From a virus, in the IMG/VR virus record IMGVR_UViG_3300020021_000033, positions 1-33,595 of that record: a stretch of DNA of 33,595 bases; one strand, given 5' to 3'. Of this stretch, positions 24,804 through 31,279 are shown piece by piece (the stretch's first letter is position 1; each line of letters starts with the position of its first letter). The notes below the pieces were generated by a model that was given only the letters and a program-made list of their open reading frames with translations, had not been told where the DNA came from and did no database searches. The position numbers were made by a program, and so were the translations under genes.

Positions 24804-25617
24804 CTCTGGCGGAACCCTCACGCTCCAGCTCGGTGACACTTCTAGCGGAATTTTCGTTCAGGAGATCACCGGGCTGGACCCCGTGAAGGCTACTATCCAG
24901 TCATCATCATTCTCCAATCAGGATGGTGCGGTCTTCCAGAACAGTCGGCGCGACACTCGTAACATCACCATCCAACTCGGGCTGACCCCGGATCCGGCAA
25001 CCAGCACGGTCCGGACACTTCGTCAACAGCTCTACGCTTTCTTCATGCCGAAGTCGACAGTCACCATGAAGTTCTTCGTGGACGACGTCGATGATGCTTC
25101 GGAGGACGGTTACCAGATCGATGGTGTAGTCGAATCCTGCGACACAGCAATGTTCGCTCAGGAAGCGATTGTCAACATCTCGATCATCTGTTTCGATCCG
25201 GATTTCATTGACCCGATTCCAGTCATACTTACGGGAGCCACCGTCTCGACGACGGCCATGACTGACATTGCATACCCAGGAACTTCCGAAACGGGTATGC
25301 AATTGAGCGTTCAGTTCGACCGAGAAGTGGATAACTTCACCGTCTACTTCTCTTCTCCGGGATCAGCTGTACGAACTATGGACGTTGTGATGCCTGGCGG
25401 GTTTCTCGCTGGAGACATCATGAACATCAGCAGTGAGTATGGTCAGAAGGGCGCATATTTGGTTCGAGACGGAGGGGACAGTCAAGCCCTGTACGCAATC
25501 TCGCCTCAGTCTTTCTGGCCGAAACTCACACCAGGTGCGAACTCGATTCGAATCCAGGCATTCGGAGCGGCTGTTCCTACATCGATCAGCTACAGCGTAA
25601 GGTACGGAGCGCTATGA
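24778..25617 (+). CDS. Distal tail protein
   Basis: A 279-residue protein whose ATG at 24778 lies inside the end of the tape measure gene, with a GCGAGAGG-like site before it. It is beta-rich, beginning FTKVEVSNSGGTLTLQLGDTSSGIFVQEITGLDPVKATIQSS, then NSRRDTRNITIQLGL and FFMPKSTVTMKFFVDD. The GLxPVKA and RxITIxLGLxP patterns are those of siphovirus distal tail (Dit) family proteins, which form the hub that connects tube and baseplate. The next gene follows with an ATGATG overlap. An upstream in-frame start at 24577 would overlap the tape measure by more than 200 bases without support. Confidence 0.8.
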   Translation: MFTKVEVSNSGGTLTLQLGDTSSGIFVQEITGLDPVKATIQSSSFSNQDGAVFQNSRRDTRNITIQLGLTPDPATSTVRTLRQQLYAFFMPKSTVTMKFFVDDVDDASEDGYQIDGVVESCDTAMFAQEAIVNISIICFDPDFIDPIPVILTGATVSTTAMTDIAYPGTSETGMQLSVQFDREVDNFTVYFSSPGSAVRTMDVVMPGGFLAGDIMNISSEYGQKGAYLVRDGGDSQALYAISPQSFWPKLTPGANSIRIQAFGAAVPTSISYSVRYGAL

Positions 25618-26792
25618 TGGAGATCTACACACTGGACAACCTCCTTCGGCGGCAGTACGTCTTTGATCAGTATCTTTCCCTGATCTGGACTGAGCGATTC
25701 TCAGTCTTCGGTGACTTTCAGCTCGACATCTACTCGACGAATCAGAGTCGTTCTCTCTTGACGGCAGACACATGGCTCGCCATGAGTAACTCGAATTACG
25801 TCATGCGAATCGAATCGGTCGAGAACGACGTTGACGCTGAGGGAAACAAAATCCTGATTCTTAAGGGTCGATCGATCGAAGCCATTCTGTTGGACCGAGT
25901 AGCATTTCTGTCTTTGTCCGACACGACCACAATCCCGACGTGGACCATCACGGATGTGCCCGCAGAAGTGGCGAGGAAGGTCTTCCACGACATTTGCGTT
26001 ACGGGCACGCTCAACATTGGCGACGTGATACCCGGTGTCGTGGAAGGCACATTTCTTCCGGCTTCGACTATCCCCGAACCAGCTGATCCAGTAACCGTCG
26101 ACATCACGCCGACTACCGTCTATGACGTGTCTGCACAGATCTGTGCGACGTGGACTCTGGGGCTTCGACTGCTTCGCCAAGACAGTTCCGCCCAACTCTA
26201 CTTCGATATTTACGCAGGAAGTGATCGAACCACAGACCAGACAACCCTACCAGCGGTCATCTTTTCTCCGGACCTGGAGAACTTGCAGAACACCAAGGAA
26301 CTGACGACCATCGACGCGGCGAAAAATGTAGCTTACGTGTTCTCGCCTGCCGGATTTCAGATGGTCTACGCTCCAGGTGTCGATCCGTCAATTGCAGGGT
26401 TTCAGCGTCGTGTTCTGATGGTGGATGCAACGGACGTCACCAGTGACAATCCGGATATTCCCACGGCACTGATTCAGCGTGGGAATACAGCTCTTTCAGC
26501 TGCACGAACAACTCAATTGTTCGATGGTGAAATCGATCAGAACAGTTCATACCAGTATGGCCGGGACTACAATCTCGGCGACATGGTGGAGGTACGAAAC
26601 ACTGACGGTGTAACCAACGTCATGCGAGTAACAGAACAGATCTTTGTATCTGATGGTACGGGCCAACGTTCGTATCCAACTCTGACGTTGGAAACCTATA
26701 TCAGCACCGGCGCATGGCTGGACTGGATGAACAACAAGGAATGGGTCGATCTCGACCCCGACACAACCGACGTCTGGGACAACCAGCCGTAA
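25614..26792 (+). CDS. Gp37-like tail protein (Siphovirus ReqiPepy6 type)
   Basis: The 392-residue protein begins MMEIYTLDNLLRRQYVFDQYLSLIWTERFSVFGDFQLDIYST, continues YVMRIESVENDVDAEGNKILILKGRSIEAILLDRV and ends with YNLGDMVEVRNTDG, RVTEQIFVSDGTGQRSYPTLTLE. These are the features of the Gp37-like tail family found after the distal tail gene in actinobacteriophages. It is probably the tail-associated hub protein that contacts the host. ATG at 25614 and 25617 overlap the preceding stop. No lysozyme or peptidase motif is visible, so wall degradation by this protein is unsupported. Confidence 0.8.
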   Translation: MMEIYTLDNLLRRQYVFDQYLSLIWTERFSVFGDFQLDIYSTNQSRSLLTADTWLAMSNSNYVMRIESVENDVDAEGNKILILKGRSIEAILLDRVAFLSLSDTTTIPTWTITDVPAEVARKVFHDICVTGTLNIGDVIPGVVEGTFLPASTIPEPADPVTVDITPTTVYDVSAQICATWTLGLRLLRQDSSAQLYFDIYAGSDRTTDQTTLPAVIFSPDLENLQNTKELTTIDAAKNVAYVFSPAGFQMVYAPGVDPSIAGFQRRVLMVDATDVTSDNPDIPTALIQRGNTALSAARTTQLFDGEIDQNSSYQYGRDYNLGDMVEVRNTDGVTNVMRVTEQIFVSDGTGQRSYPTLTLETYISTGAWLDWMNNKEWVDLDPDTTDVWDNQP

Positions 26793-26810
26793 CGCGTAAG
26801 GAGATTCATC

Positions 26811-27050
26811 GTGGCAGTTGGAGACCAGGCATCCGAAGCTGGATACTCTCTCGTTCCGGGCAGCGGGGAAGACGGACGCGTTCGTTGGGGTGCACGGGAG
26901 ATCAACCGGACACGGGACTACATCGCTGCAGTACTCGGAATCGTGCCCACGACTCGTGCAGGTTTCCGCACTGCGGCGGGCATATCCTCAGGAACCGCGT
27001 CGCCCTCTGGGGGGTTCAACGGCGACATCTATTTCAAGATCATTTCATGA
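26811..27050 (+). CDS. Small tail-region protein, function unknown
   Basis: A 79-residue protein starting at GTG with AAGGAG eight bases before it. It contains GSGEDGRVRWGAREINRTRDYIAAVLG and a glycine-rich end with GGFNGDIYFKI, a segment seen at the C-terminus of short tail-fiber-associated proteins. Its stop overlaps the next start (ATGA). It may be a fiber tip or baseplate accessory component; no conserved function is known to me. Confidence 0.7.
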   Translation: MAVGDQASEAGYSLVPGSGEDGRVRWGAREINRTRDYIAAVLGIVPTTRAGFRTAAGISSGTASPSGGFNGDIYFKIIS

Positions 27051-27493
27051 CACGACCAAGCATCCCAGCAAAACCACTACTGGCGTCGCTTACTCAGGAC
27101 ACAGTGGATGTGTCATGGACTCCGCCTAACAACGGTGGAAAGACGATCATCGAGTACCAGATCGGCTACAGTACAAGTCCAGCCGCTCCGGTCGTGAATC
27201 TCCCTCACGTGATTTCACCGCATACGGTTACCGGTCTTACCCCAGGCGTGACGTATTTCTTCTTCGTACGCGCTCGTAATGCCGATGGCTTCAGTACTTC
27301 ATGGTCTGTGCCTTCGGGCGTTCGAACGGTCCCAGGAGCGTACATTGGGGTTCTCGGTAGAACCAACTCCGGAGCAATCGTCAATGGCGGGTTCTGGGGT
27401 AGCGGTGTTCCGTACGTCAATGTGGGTGGCGTTTGGAAAATGGCCGAAGTGTGGGTCAACAATCAGGGGACTTGGACACGAGTTACCACGTAA
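27047..27493 (+). CDS. FN3-domain tail protein
   Basis: A 148-residue protein. Residues 3 to about 95 form a fibronectin type III domain: PAKPLLASLTQDTVDVSWTPP, NGGKTIIEYQIGY, HTVTGLTPGVTYFFFVRARNADGFS, WSVPSGVRTVP. A C-terminal part with YVNVGGVWKMAEVWVNNQGTWTRV is typical of phage fiber ends. FN3 domains on tails are thought to help weak binding to cell-surface sugars. The ATG at 27047 overlaps the previous stop; a longer in-frame start at 26714 would overlap two genes and is rejected. It is the last gene of the tail operon. Confidence 0.85.
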   Translation: MTRPSIPAKPLLASLTQDTVDVSWTPPNNGGKTIIEYQIGYSTSPAAPVVNLPHVISPHTVTGLTPGVTYFFFVRARNADGFSTSWSVPSGVRTVPGAYIGVLGRTNSGAIVNGGFWGSGVPYVNVGGVWKMAEVWVNNQGTWTRVTT

Positions 27494-27501
27494 GTAAATC
27501 G

Positions 27502-27519
27502 GCGTCAGGGTAGTGACGC
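27502..27519. terminator. Possible terminator or operator hairpin after the tail operon
   Basis: GCGTCA (27502-27507) and TGACGC (27514-27519) are exact inverted copies around a six-base loop. The hairpin stands nine bases after the last tail gene, but a G-run rather than a T-run follows. It may be a T-less actinobacterial-style terminator or a protein-binding palindrome. Confidence 0.4.
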
Positions 27520-27552
27520 ACGGGGGGTCAACAATCTTAGCTAGTCTTATGA

Positions 27553-27571
27553 ATCTCTCCCAATGAGAGAT
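27553..27571 (+). promoter_or_regulatory. Hairpin at the ribosome binding site of the lysis genes
   Basis: ATCTCT (27553-27558) and AGAGAT (27566-27571) form a 6-bp stem with a seven-base loop, ending one base before AGGGGAGG, the ribosome binding site of the 27586 gene. A stem here could position or partly mask the site. A weak TATGAA just upstream may be a -10 element. Confidence 0.35.
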
Positions 27572-27585
27572 AGGGGAGGAAATTC

Positions 27586-27981
27586 ATGTCCGCTGTTTGG
27601 CTCCGGGCGATCCTAATCATCGCTTGTTCAGTCTTCGGTTCGGGAGGCCTCTGGGCCTACTTGCAGAGCAGAAGCACCCGTGGAAACGCCACGACTCGCC
27701 TCCTGATGGGCGTGGCCTACGACAAGATCACGTCTCTGGGGCTCACCTACATCACGCGTGGGTCGATCACCATGGACGAGTTCGAGGACTTCCGTAAGTA
27801 CTTCTACGACCCGTACGAGGCTCTCGGTGGGAATGGTGTCGCCAAGCGCATCATGAGGCAGGTCGAGACACTACCGATCCGACCGCACAGCGAGAACCCC
27901 GCCATCTTCCAGAACAACGAAAGGGTTATCTCAAATGTCCGTGTCACAGCCGGCCCCGTCCAAGAAGCCGCTGCTGAGTGA
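27586..27981 (+). CDS. Membrane protein beside the holin, possible lysis partner
   Basis: A 131-residue protein with one N-terminal membrane segment (AILIIACSVFGSGGLWAYL, about residues 8-26), followed by a soluble part: SRSTRGNATTRLLMGVAYDKITSLGLTYITRGSITMDEFEDFRKYFYDPYEALGGNGVAKRIM. The soluble pattern is common in phage proteins encoded next to holins. It overlaps the holin gene by 47 bases, so the two are coupled. It could be an antiholin, a second holin or another lysis helper. A strong AGGGGAGG precedes the ATG. Confidence 0.7.
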   Translation: MSAVWLRAILIIACSVFGSGGLWAYLQSRSTRGNATTRLLMGVAYDKITSLGLTYITRGSITMDEFEDFRKYFYDPYEALGGNGVAKRIMRQVETLPIRPHSENPAIFQNNERVISNVRVTAGPVQEAAAE

Positions 27982-28300
27982 TCTCAGCTACTCGGTAATC
28001 AAGCACGCCGCGGCCATCGCGCTGCCTGCAGCAGGAGCACTATATTTCGCGCTTGCACAGATCTGGCACTTGCCCAAGGCCCAGGACGTTCTCGGGTCCA
28101 TTGCGGCCGTCAACGTCTTCCTGGGTGGCGTCATGGGCCTGTCACAGGCCTCCTACAACGGCAGTGACGCCAAGTACGCCGGAGCGATCGAGGTAACCAA
28201 CGACGGGACCAAGAAGGTCTACTCACTGAACCTCAACACGGACCCCGAGGACCTCGACAAGATGAACGATGCGACGTTCAAGATCAATGGCGCCGGCTAG
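27935..28300 (+). CDS. Holin, r1t-type
   Basis: A 121-residue protein with two membrane segments, IKHAAAIALPAAGALYFALAQIW (about 22-44) and VLGSIAAVNVFLGGVMGLSQASY (about 53-75), separated by a short loop with LPKAQDV. The ALPAxGALYFALAQIW...G.I.AVxxFLG pattern matches r1t-like holins, which form membrane lesions that release a lysin without its own export signal. The soluble C-terminus ends DLDKMNDATFKINGAG. GAAAGG precedes the ATG inside the upstream gene. The amidase it would serve is 20 kb upstream. Confidence 0.85.
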   Translation: MSVSQPAPSKKPLLSDLSYSVIKHAAAIALPAAGALYFALAQIWHLPKAQDVLGSIAAVNVFLGGVMGLSQASYNGSDAKYAGAIEVTNDGTKKVYSLNLNTDPEDLDKMNDATFKINGAG

Positions 28301-28301
28301 G

Positions 28302-28338
28302 GTCGCACGAAATACATGGCCTATGATGAGACCCCTAC
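28302..28338 (+). promoter_or_regulatory. Conserved phage promoter, copy 1
   Basis: TCGCACGA, TACATGGC, a -10 TATGAT at 28322-28327 and GAGACCCCTA immediately after it match the family consensus; the -10 differs from TATAAT at one position. It starts directly after the holin gene and drives the 28354 gene. Confidence 0.75.
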
Positions 28339-28353
28339 ATCTAGGAGAACGCC

Positions 28354-28647
28354 ATGTTCGACTCGTTGAAGACCCAGACCTCGCCGACCAAGCTCGATGA
28401 GGTCATCGACGCGGCACTCACTCAGATGCTCAGCATCGACCCCACCACCGAAGAGTACTCCAAGGCGGCGGACCAGGTAACCAAGCTCTACAAGCTCAGG
28501 GAGGCAACAACTCCCAAGCGCGTAGGTGCGGACACCCTGGCCGTCGTCCTGGGCAACCTCGCCGGAATCGGGATGATCCTGAGCTACGAGCACGTGCACG
28601 TTGTGACCTCTAAGGCCCTCGGATTCGTTCTGCGACCCAGCAAGTAA
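28354..28647 (+). CDS. Conserved small membrane protein
   Basis: A 97-residue protein. The N-terminal two thirds are soluble and helical (KLDEVIDAALTQMLSIDPTTEEYSKAADQVTKLYKLREATTPKRVGADTL), followed by a membrane-type segment AVVLGNLAGIGMILSYEHV and a short end HVVTSKALGFVLRP. The order EVIDxAL, DPTxEEYxKxxDQxxKLYKL, NLAGI, HVVTSKAL recurs in actinobacteriophage proteins near the lysis genes, without known function. The ATG follows TAGGAGAA. Copy 1 of the promoter family is just upstream and a terminator follows at 28681. Confidence 0.75.
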   Translation: MFDSLKTQTSPTKLDEVIDAALTQMLSIDPTTEEYSKAADQVTKLYKLREATTPKRVGADTLAVVLGNLAGIGMILSYEHVHVVTSKALGFVLRPSK

Positions 28648-28680
28648 CACAGCCATATCCCAGCAGGAAATCTAAACATG

Positions 28681-28724
28681 AAGGACATGCGAGAGTTAAC
28701 CACTCTTACATGCCCTTTGTGTTT
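28681..28724 (+). terminator. Rho-independent terminator
   Basis: A 13-bp stem in three blocks: AAGG (28681-28684) with CCTT (28714-28717), CATG (28686-28689) with CATG (28709-28712), AGAGT (28692-28696) with ACTCT (28702-28706). TGTGTTTT follows. It ends the 28354 transcript and is of a different type from the later terminator family. Confidence 0.7.
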
Positions 28725-28735
28725 TGCCTTTCTGT

Positions 28736-28770
28736 TCGCAGATATTACATGGCCTATAGTGAGACCCCTA
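28736..28770 (+). promoter_or_regulatory. Conserved phage promoter, copy 2
   Basis: TCGCAGA, TTACATGGC, -10 TATAGT (28755-28760) and GAGACCCCTA match the family. It lies directly behind a terminator and 15 bases before the 28785 gene. Confidence 0.75.
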
Positions 28771-28784
28771 TCACTGGAGACCCC

Positions 28785-28997
28785 ATGATGAACATCATCC
28801 CCATCACACCCGCCACCATCGACCTCATCACGAAACTGAACAACGGTGTTCGCCCCACCCTCGAAGACGAAGAGACTTTCTACGTCTACCGAGGAGAGGA
28901 CGCATACTCCGCGATCATCACTCGTGAGGCGTTCGATAAGGACGGCGCGTACCCGGAGTGGATGACCGTAATCAAAATCCTCTTCATCGGAAGCTAA
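28785..28997 (+). CDS. Small soluble protein, function unknown
   Basis: A 70-residue acidic protein beginning MMNIIPITPATIDLITKLNNGVRPTLEDEETFYVYRGEDAYSAIITREAFDKDG and ending in a hydrophobic VIKILFIG. Start candidates are ATG at 28785 or 28788, after GGAGACCCC. It has its own promoter copy and terminator. Unlike its neighbours it lacks a clear membrane segment. I do not recognise a family; the FxVYRGEDAYSAIIT part reads like a real folded domain. Confidence 0.65.
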   Translation: MMNIIPITPATIDLITKLNNGVRPTLEDEETFYVYRGEDAYSAIITREAFDKDGAYPEWMTVIKILFIGS

Positions 28998-29005
28998 TCT
29001 CAAAG

Positions 29006-29037
29006 CCTAACAGCCCCTAACACGGGCTTTAGGTTTT
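29006..29037 (+). terminator. Terminator of the CTAACAC-loop family, copy 1
   Basis: Stem CCTAA (29006-29010) with TTAGG (29029-29033) and AGCCC (29012-29016) with GGGCT (29024-29028), with one bulged C and loop CTAACAC. TTTTACC follows. It ends the 28785 transcript. Confidence 0.85.
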
Positions 29038-29041
29038 ACCT

Positions 29042-29081
29042 TTCGCACGATTTACATGGCGTATAATGAGACCCCTACGAA
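29042..29081 (+). promoter_or_regulatory. Conserved phage promoter, copy 3
   Basis: TTCGCACGA, TTTACATGGC, a perfect TATAAT at 29062-29067, GAGACCCCTA and GAAAGG. It is identical to copy 4. No good -35 hexamer stands 16-18 bases upstream; the conserved CGCA block occupies about that place. Confidence 0.85.
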
Positions 29082-29092
29082 AGGCCAACCCC

Positions 29093-29269
29093 ATGAAGAA
29101 GATGCTCGACCCCACCAAGAAGTTTGTCCGCCGTAACAAGGTTGTGATTGCTGTGATAGTGACAGCCACCCCGCTGATCGCACTCAACATCCGCAACGTT
29201 GTTTTCGCCCACAAACTTTTCGCGGAGTACGAACGTGAACTAGACAAGTATGTCCCCAACGAAGACTAA
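29093..29269 (+). CDS. Small single-pass membrane protein
   Basis: A 58-residue protein: basic start KKMLDPTKKFVRRNK, membrane segment VVIAVIVTATPLIALNIRNVVFA (about 16-38), then an acidic tail EYERELDKYVPNED. The positive-inside rule suggests N-in, C-out. The ATG follows GAAAGGCCAACCCC, and the gene is enclosed by the two exact 88-bp repeats, so it is a self-contained expression cassette. No family is recognised; roles in host takeover, superinfection exclusion or lysis timing are possible. Confidence 0.7.
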   Translation: MKKMLDPTKKFVRRNKVVIAVIVTATPLIALNIRNVVFAHKLFAEYERELDKYVPNED

Positions 29270-29277
29270 CCTCAAAG

Positions 29278-29309
29278 CCTAACAGCCCCTAACACGGGCT
29301 TTAGGTTTT
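29278..29309 (+). terminator. Terminator of the CTAACAC-loop family, copy 2
   Basis: Same stem (CCTAA-AGCCC with GGGCT-TTAGG), loop CTAACAC and TTTT tail as copy 1, located inside the second 88-bp repeat. It ends the 29093 transcript. Confidence 0.85.
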
Positions 29310-29313
29310 ACCT

Positions 29314-29353
29314 TTCGCACGATTTACATGGCGTATAATGAGACCCCTACGAA
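29314..29353 (+). promoter_or_regulatory. Conserved phage promoter, copy 4
   Basis: Identical to copy 3, with TATAAT at 29334-29339 followed by GAGACCCCTA and GAAAGG. It drives the 29364 gene. Confidence 0.85.
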
Positions 29354-29363
29354 AGGCCGCGCC

Positions 29364-29603
29364 ATGTTCCTCAGGAACCGTGAACTCCGTATCAAGATGG
29401 TCAAGAACCCCAAGAACAACGAAATCATTTCTGACGAAATGGAAGAGAGCTTTCACATCGAGCCCGAGACGATCACCAAGATCGCGAAGGAAATTGTGAA
29501 GATCTCCGCCATAGCTGTCGTCGTGGTACTCGCTGTCGACAAGGTTCTGACCACTGCGAGCGAGATCGCCGTCAAGAAGACGAAAAGCGCCGACAAAGAG
29601 TAA
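29364..29603 (+). CDS. Small single-pass membrane protein
   Basis: A 79-residue protein with a basic start (FLRNRELRIKMVKNPKNN), an acidic middle (EIISDEMEESFHIEPETITK), a membrane-type segment IVKISAIAVVVVLAVDKVLTTA (about 47-68) and a lysine-rich end KKTKSADKE. An in-frame ATG at 29328 lies inside the promoter and is rejected; ATG 29364 follows GAAAGGCC. It stands in its own promoter-terminator cassette. No family is recognised. Confidence 0.7.
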   Translation: MFLRNRELRIKMVKNPKNNEIISDEMEESFHIEPETITKIAKEIVKISAIAVVVVLAVDKVLTTASEIAVKKTKSADKE

Positions 29604-29610
29604 CCTCAAA

Positions 29611-29644
29611 AACCGAAGTCCCTAACACGGACTTTAGGTTTTCG
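29611..29644 (+). terminator. Terminator of the CTAACAC-loop family, copy 3
   Basis: AAGTCC (29616-29621) pairs with GGACTT (29629-29634) around loop CTAACAC, with outer AACC/GGTT pairing and a TTTT tail. Compared with copies 1 and 2 the stem has A-U where they have G-C, with both sides changed, so pairing is kept. Confidence 0.85.
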
Positions 29645-29658
29645 TTCTGCGAAAAAAT

Positions 29659-29677
29659 CCCGGTGGGGCATTTTGGC
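29659..29677. repeat. Repeat of a motif also found at 6051-6068
   Basis: CCCGGTGGGGCATTTTGGC here and CCCGGTGGGACTTTTGGC at 6051-6068 differ by one substitution and one inserted base, and both follow an A-run. One copy lies ahead of the packaging genes, the other between a terminator and a promoter. The function is unknown. Confidence 0.55.
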
Positions 29678-29681
29678 GAGG

Positions 29682-29719
29682 GGTCGCAAGAAATACACGG
29701 GCTATAATGAGACCCCTAT
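29682..29719 (+). promoter_or_regulatory. Conserved phage promoter, copy 5
   Basis: GTCGCAAGA, AATACACGGGC, TATAAT (29703-29708), GAGACCCCTA and GAAAGG. It differs from copies 3 and 4 at a few upstream positions, which shows which bases are kept. Confidence 0.8.
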
Positions 29720-29733
29720 CGAAAGGTACCATC

Positions 29734-29952
29734 ATGTCCAACGTCAAGTCCGTCATCACCAATGCCATGGAGAACGTTCGCAACAGCGAGAAGGACGACA
29801 CCACCGAGATCGAGACCCGAACCCCCATGACCTCCGCCACCAAGCGGATCGCCATCGGAACGGGCTTGGCCCTCGGCGTTGTCGCCGGAATCGTGTTCAC
29901 GCGAACCTTCCTCACCAGCACTGAGAAGATCGAGACCCCCGAAGACGTGTAA
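29734..29952 (+). CDS. Small single-pass membrane protein
   Basis: A 72-residue protein: soluble start SNVKSVITNAMENVRNSEKDDTTEIETRTPMTSATKR, membrane segment IAIGTGLALGVVAGIVFTRTFL (about 39-60), short acidic end TSTEKIETPEDV. The ATG follows GAAAGGTACC, after promoter copy 5. The layout (charged start, basic residues, membrane helix, acidic tail) resembles the other small membrane proteins nearby, though their sequences do not align well. Confidence 0.7.
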   Translation: MSNVKSVITNAMENVRNSEKDDTTEIETRTPMTSATKRIAIGTGLALGVVAGIVFTRTFLTSTEKIETPEDV

Positions 29953-29974
29953 CACCCAACAACAGAACTCAAAG

Positions 29975-30006
29975 CCTTAAGACCCTAACACGGTCTTTAG
30001 GTTTTC
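29975..30006 (+). terminator. Terminator of the CTAACAC-loop family, copy 4
   Basis: AAGACC (29979-29984) pairs with GGTCTT (29992-29997) around loop CTAACAC; outer CCT (29975-29977) pairs with AGG (29999-30001); TTTTCATTTT follows. The stem again changes in pairs relative to the other copies. Confidence 0.85.
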
Positions 30007-30032
30007 ATTTTCGGACCCAACAAGGAGATCCA

Positions 30033-30491
30033 ATGCGGAAGCTCGTATGCGCACTCGTAGTTATTGCCGCTGCTCTGGTTGCTTTCGTCTGGATCGCTGA
30101 GTCCGGAAGCGCGCAGGGAGACAGTCGCTCGACCGTCATCACGCTGGACCCGACAACCTCGCAGAATCAAAGCAGTCTCGCCGGCACCTGGAAGCAGATC
30201 CCGGACGGCATGTCGGGCATCACCATGACTGCGGTTGTCTCCGTCGACTCCATCCAGATCAACATATTCATGAACGGAACATCCGGAATCTACTGGCTGG
30301 GCTCGTTCGACCCGAAGATCATCGCCGGCAGCACTCTCTCACAGGGCGACTCCGACGCGATGGATCTCGACATCTTCGCATCGCAGGACAAGACCAAGCT
30401 GTTCGCCTACACGAACGGCCTTCTCAGCTACCAGTTCTCCATGCTGGGAACCACAAGCACCGTCTACCTTTCCAGGGAAGCTCAGTCATGA
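30033..30491 (+). CDS. Exported protein with signal peptide
   Basis: A 152-residue protein. Residues 1-28 are a classic signal peptide: basic MRK, hydrophobic LVCALVVIAAALVAFVWIA, then a likely cleavage after GSA. No lipobox cysteine follows. The mature part is beta-rich (STVITLDP, SLAGTWKQIPDGMSGITMTAVVSVDSIQINIFMNGTSGIYWLGSFDP). AAGGAGATCC precedes the ATG. It lies only 27 bases after a strong terminator and no promoter of the family stands between, so it depends on read-through or an unrecognised start. It overlaps the next gene by ATGA. The function is unknown; an exported phage protein could act at the cell surface. Confidence 0.7.
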   Translation: MRKLVCALVVIAAALVAFVWIAESGSAQGDSRSTVITLDPTTSQNQSSLAGTWKQIPDGMSGITMTAVVSVDSIQINIFMNGTSGIYWLGSFDPKIIAGSTLSQGDSDAMDLDIFASQDKTKLFAYTNGLLSYQFSMLGTTSTVYLSREAQS

Positions 30492-31279
30492 ATCTCAGCG
30501 GCATCACGAGCCGAGCTCAGAAACTCATCGCCAACAACGCGCCGTTGATCATGACGACGCTCGGCGTAACCGGCACAGTCGCCACCGCGGTCCTCGTAGG
30601 AAAGGCATCGTTCAAGGCCGCCGAGATCATCCAGCAGGAAATCTCCACAATCGCTGCCAACGGTGAGGGTCTGGTAAACGTCGGGCCTGAAGAGTTGATG
30701 GACACTCGGTACAAGATCAACCTCGTATGGAAGGAGTACATCCCTGCCGTCGCAACGGGCATCTTCACGATCGCCGCCATAATCTGTGCCAACAGGGTCG
30801 GTTCTCGTCGTGCTGCCGCTCTGGCATCGGCATATTCCATCTCCGAGAAGGCTTTCAGCGAGTACAAGGAGAAGGTACTCGAAAAGGTCGGACCGAAGAA
30901 GGACGCCGAGATCCGCGAAGCCCTCGCCAAGGACCAGATCGCTAAGAACCCGCCCAACAAGGAAATCGTGATCGTGGGCGGTAACAACGTCCTCTGCCGC
31001 GATGCCTGGTCGGGGCGGTACTTCCAGGGGAACCTCGAGGACATCAAGGCCGCGATGAACTGGGTCAACTTCCAGCTCAACACGCACGGTTCGATGACCC
31101 TGTCCGAGTTCTACAGCCGAATCGGCCTCGACCCGACTGAGGAGTCTGAGGAGGTCGGATGGAGTTCTGACAACCAGCTCGACATCACGTTCGACTCCGT
31201 CCTGACCGAGGACAACCGGCCCTGCCTGTCCTTCAGCTTCCAGGCCCACCCGTACCGCAACTTCAACCCGTTCAGTTAG
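30488..31279 (+). CDS. DUF6353-like membrane protein
   Basis: A 263-residue protein with two membrane segments, PLIMTTLGVTGTVATAVLVG (about 19-38) and YIPAVATGIFTIAAIICANRVG (about 84-105). They are followed by SRRAAALASAYSISEKAFSEYKEKVLEKVGPKKDAEIREALAKDQI, a helical stretch, and a soluble C-terminal domain with NVLCRDAWSGRYFQGNLEDIKAAMNWVN and LSEFYSRIGLDPTEESEEVGWSSD. This order matches a conserved phage membrane family I recall as DUF6353, without known function. It is coupled to the exported protein by ATGA. Confidence 0.75.
   Translation: MNLSGITSRAQKLIANNAPLIMTTLGVTGTVATAVLVGKASFKAAEIIQQEISTIAANGEGLVNVGPEELMDTRYKINLVWKEYIPAVATGIFTIAAIICANRVGSRRAAALASAYSISEKAFSEYKEKVLEKVGPKKDAEIREALAKDQIAKNPPNKEIVIVGGNNVLCRDAWSGRYFQGNLEDIKAAMNWVNFQLNTHGSMTLSEFYSRIGLDPTEESEEVGWSSDNQLDITFDSVLTEDNRPCLSFSFQAHPYRNFNPFS

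Larger units (their letters stand above)
28999..29086. repeat. 88-bp perfect direct repeat, copy A (terminator plus promoter)
   Basis: All 88 bases are identical to 29271-29358. The unit starts just after a stop codon with CTCAAAGCC, includes the family terminator and the full promoter, and ends with AAAGGCC just before the next start. Together the two copies flank the 29093 gene, so recombination between them would delete or duplicate it. Confidence 0.95.
29271..29358. repeat. 88-bp perfect direct repeat, copy B
   Basis: Identical to 28999-29086, shifted by 272 bases. It carries the terminator of the 29093 gene and the promoter of the 29364 gene. Confidence 0.95.

Noticed and set aside
28678-28788. 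A 36-codon frame starting MKDMRELTT with AGGAAA upstream
   Set aside because: It runs through the terminator stem and promoter copy 2, both better supported, and its residues match nothing.
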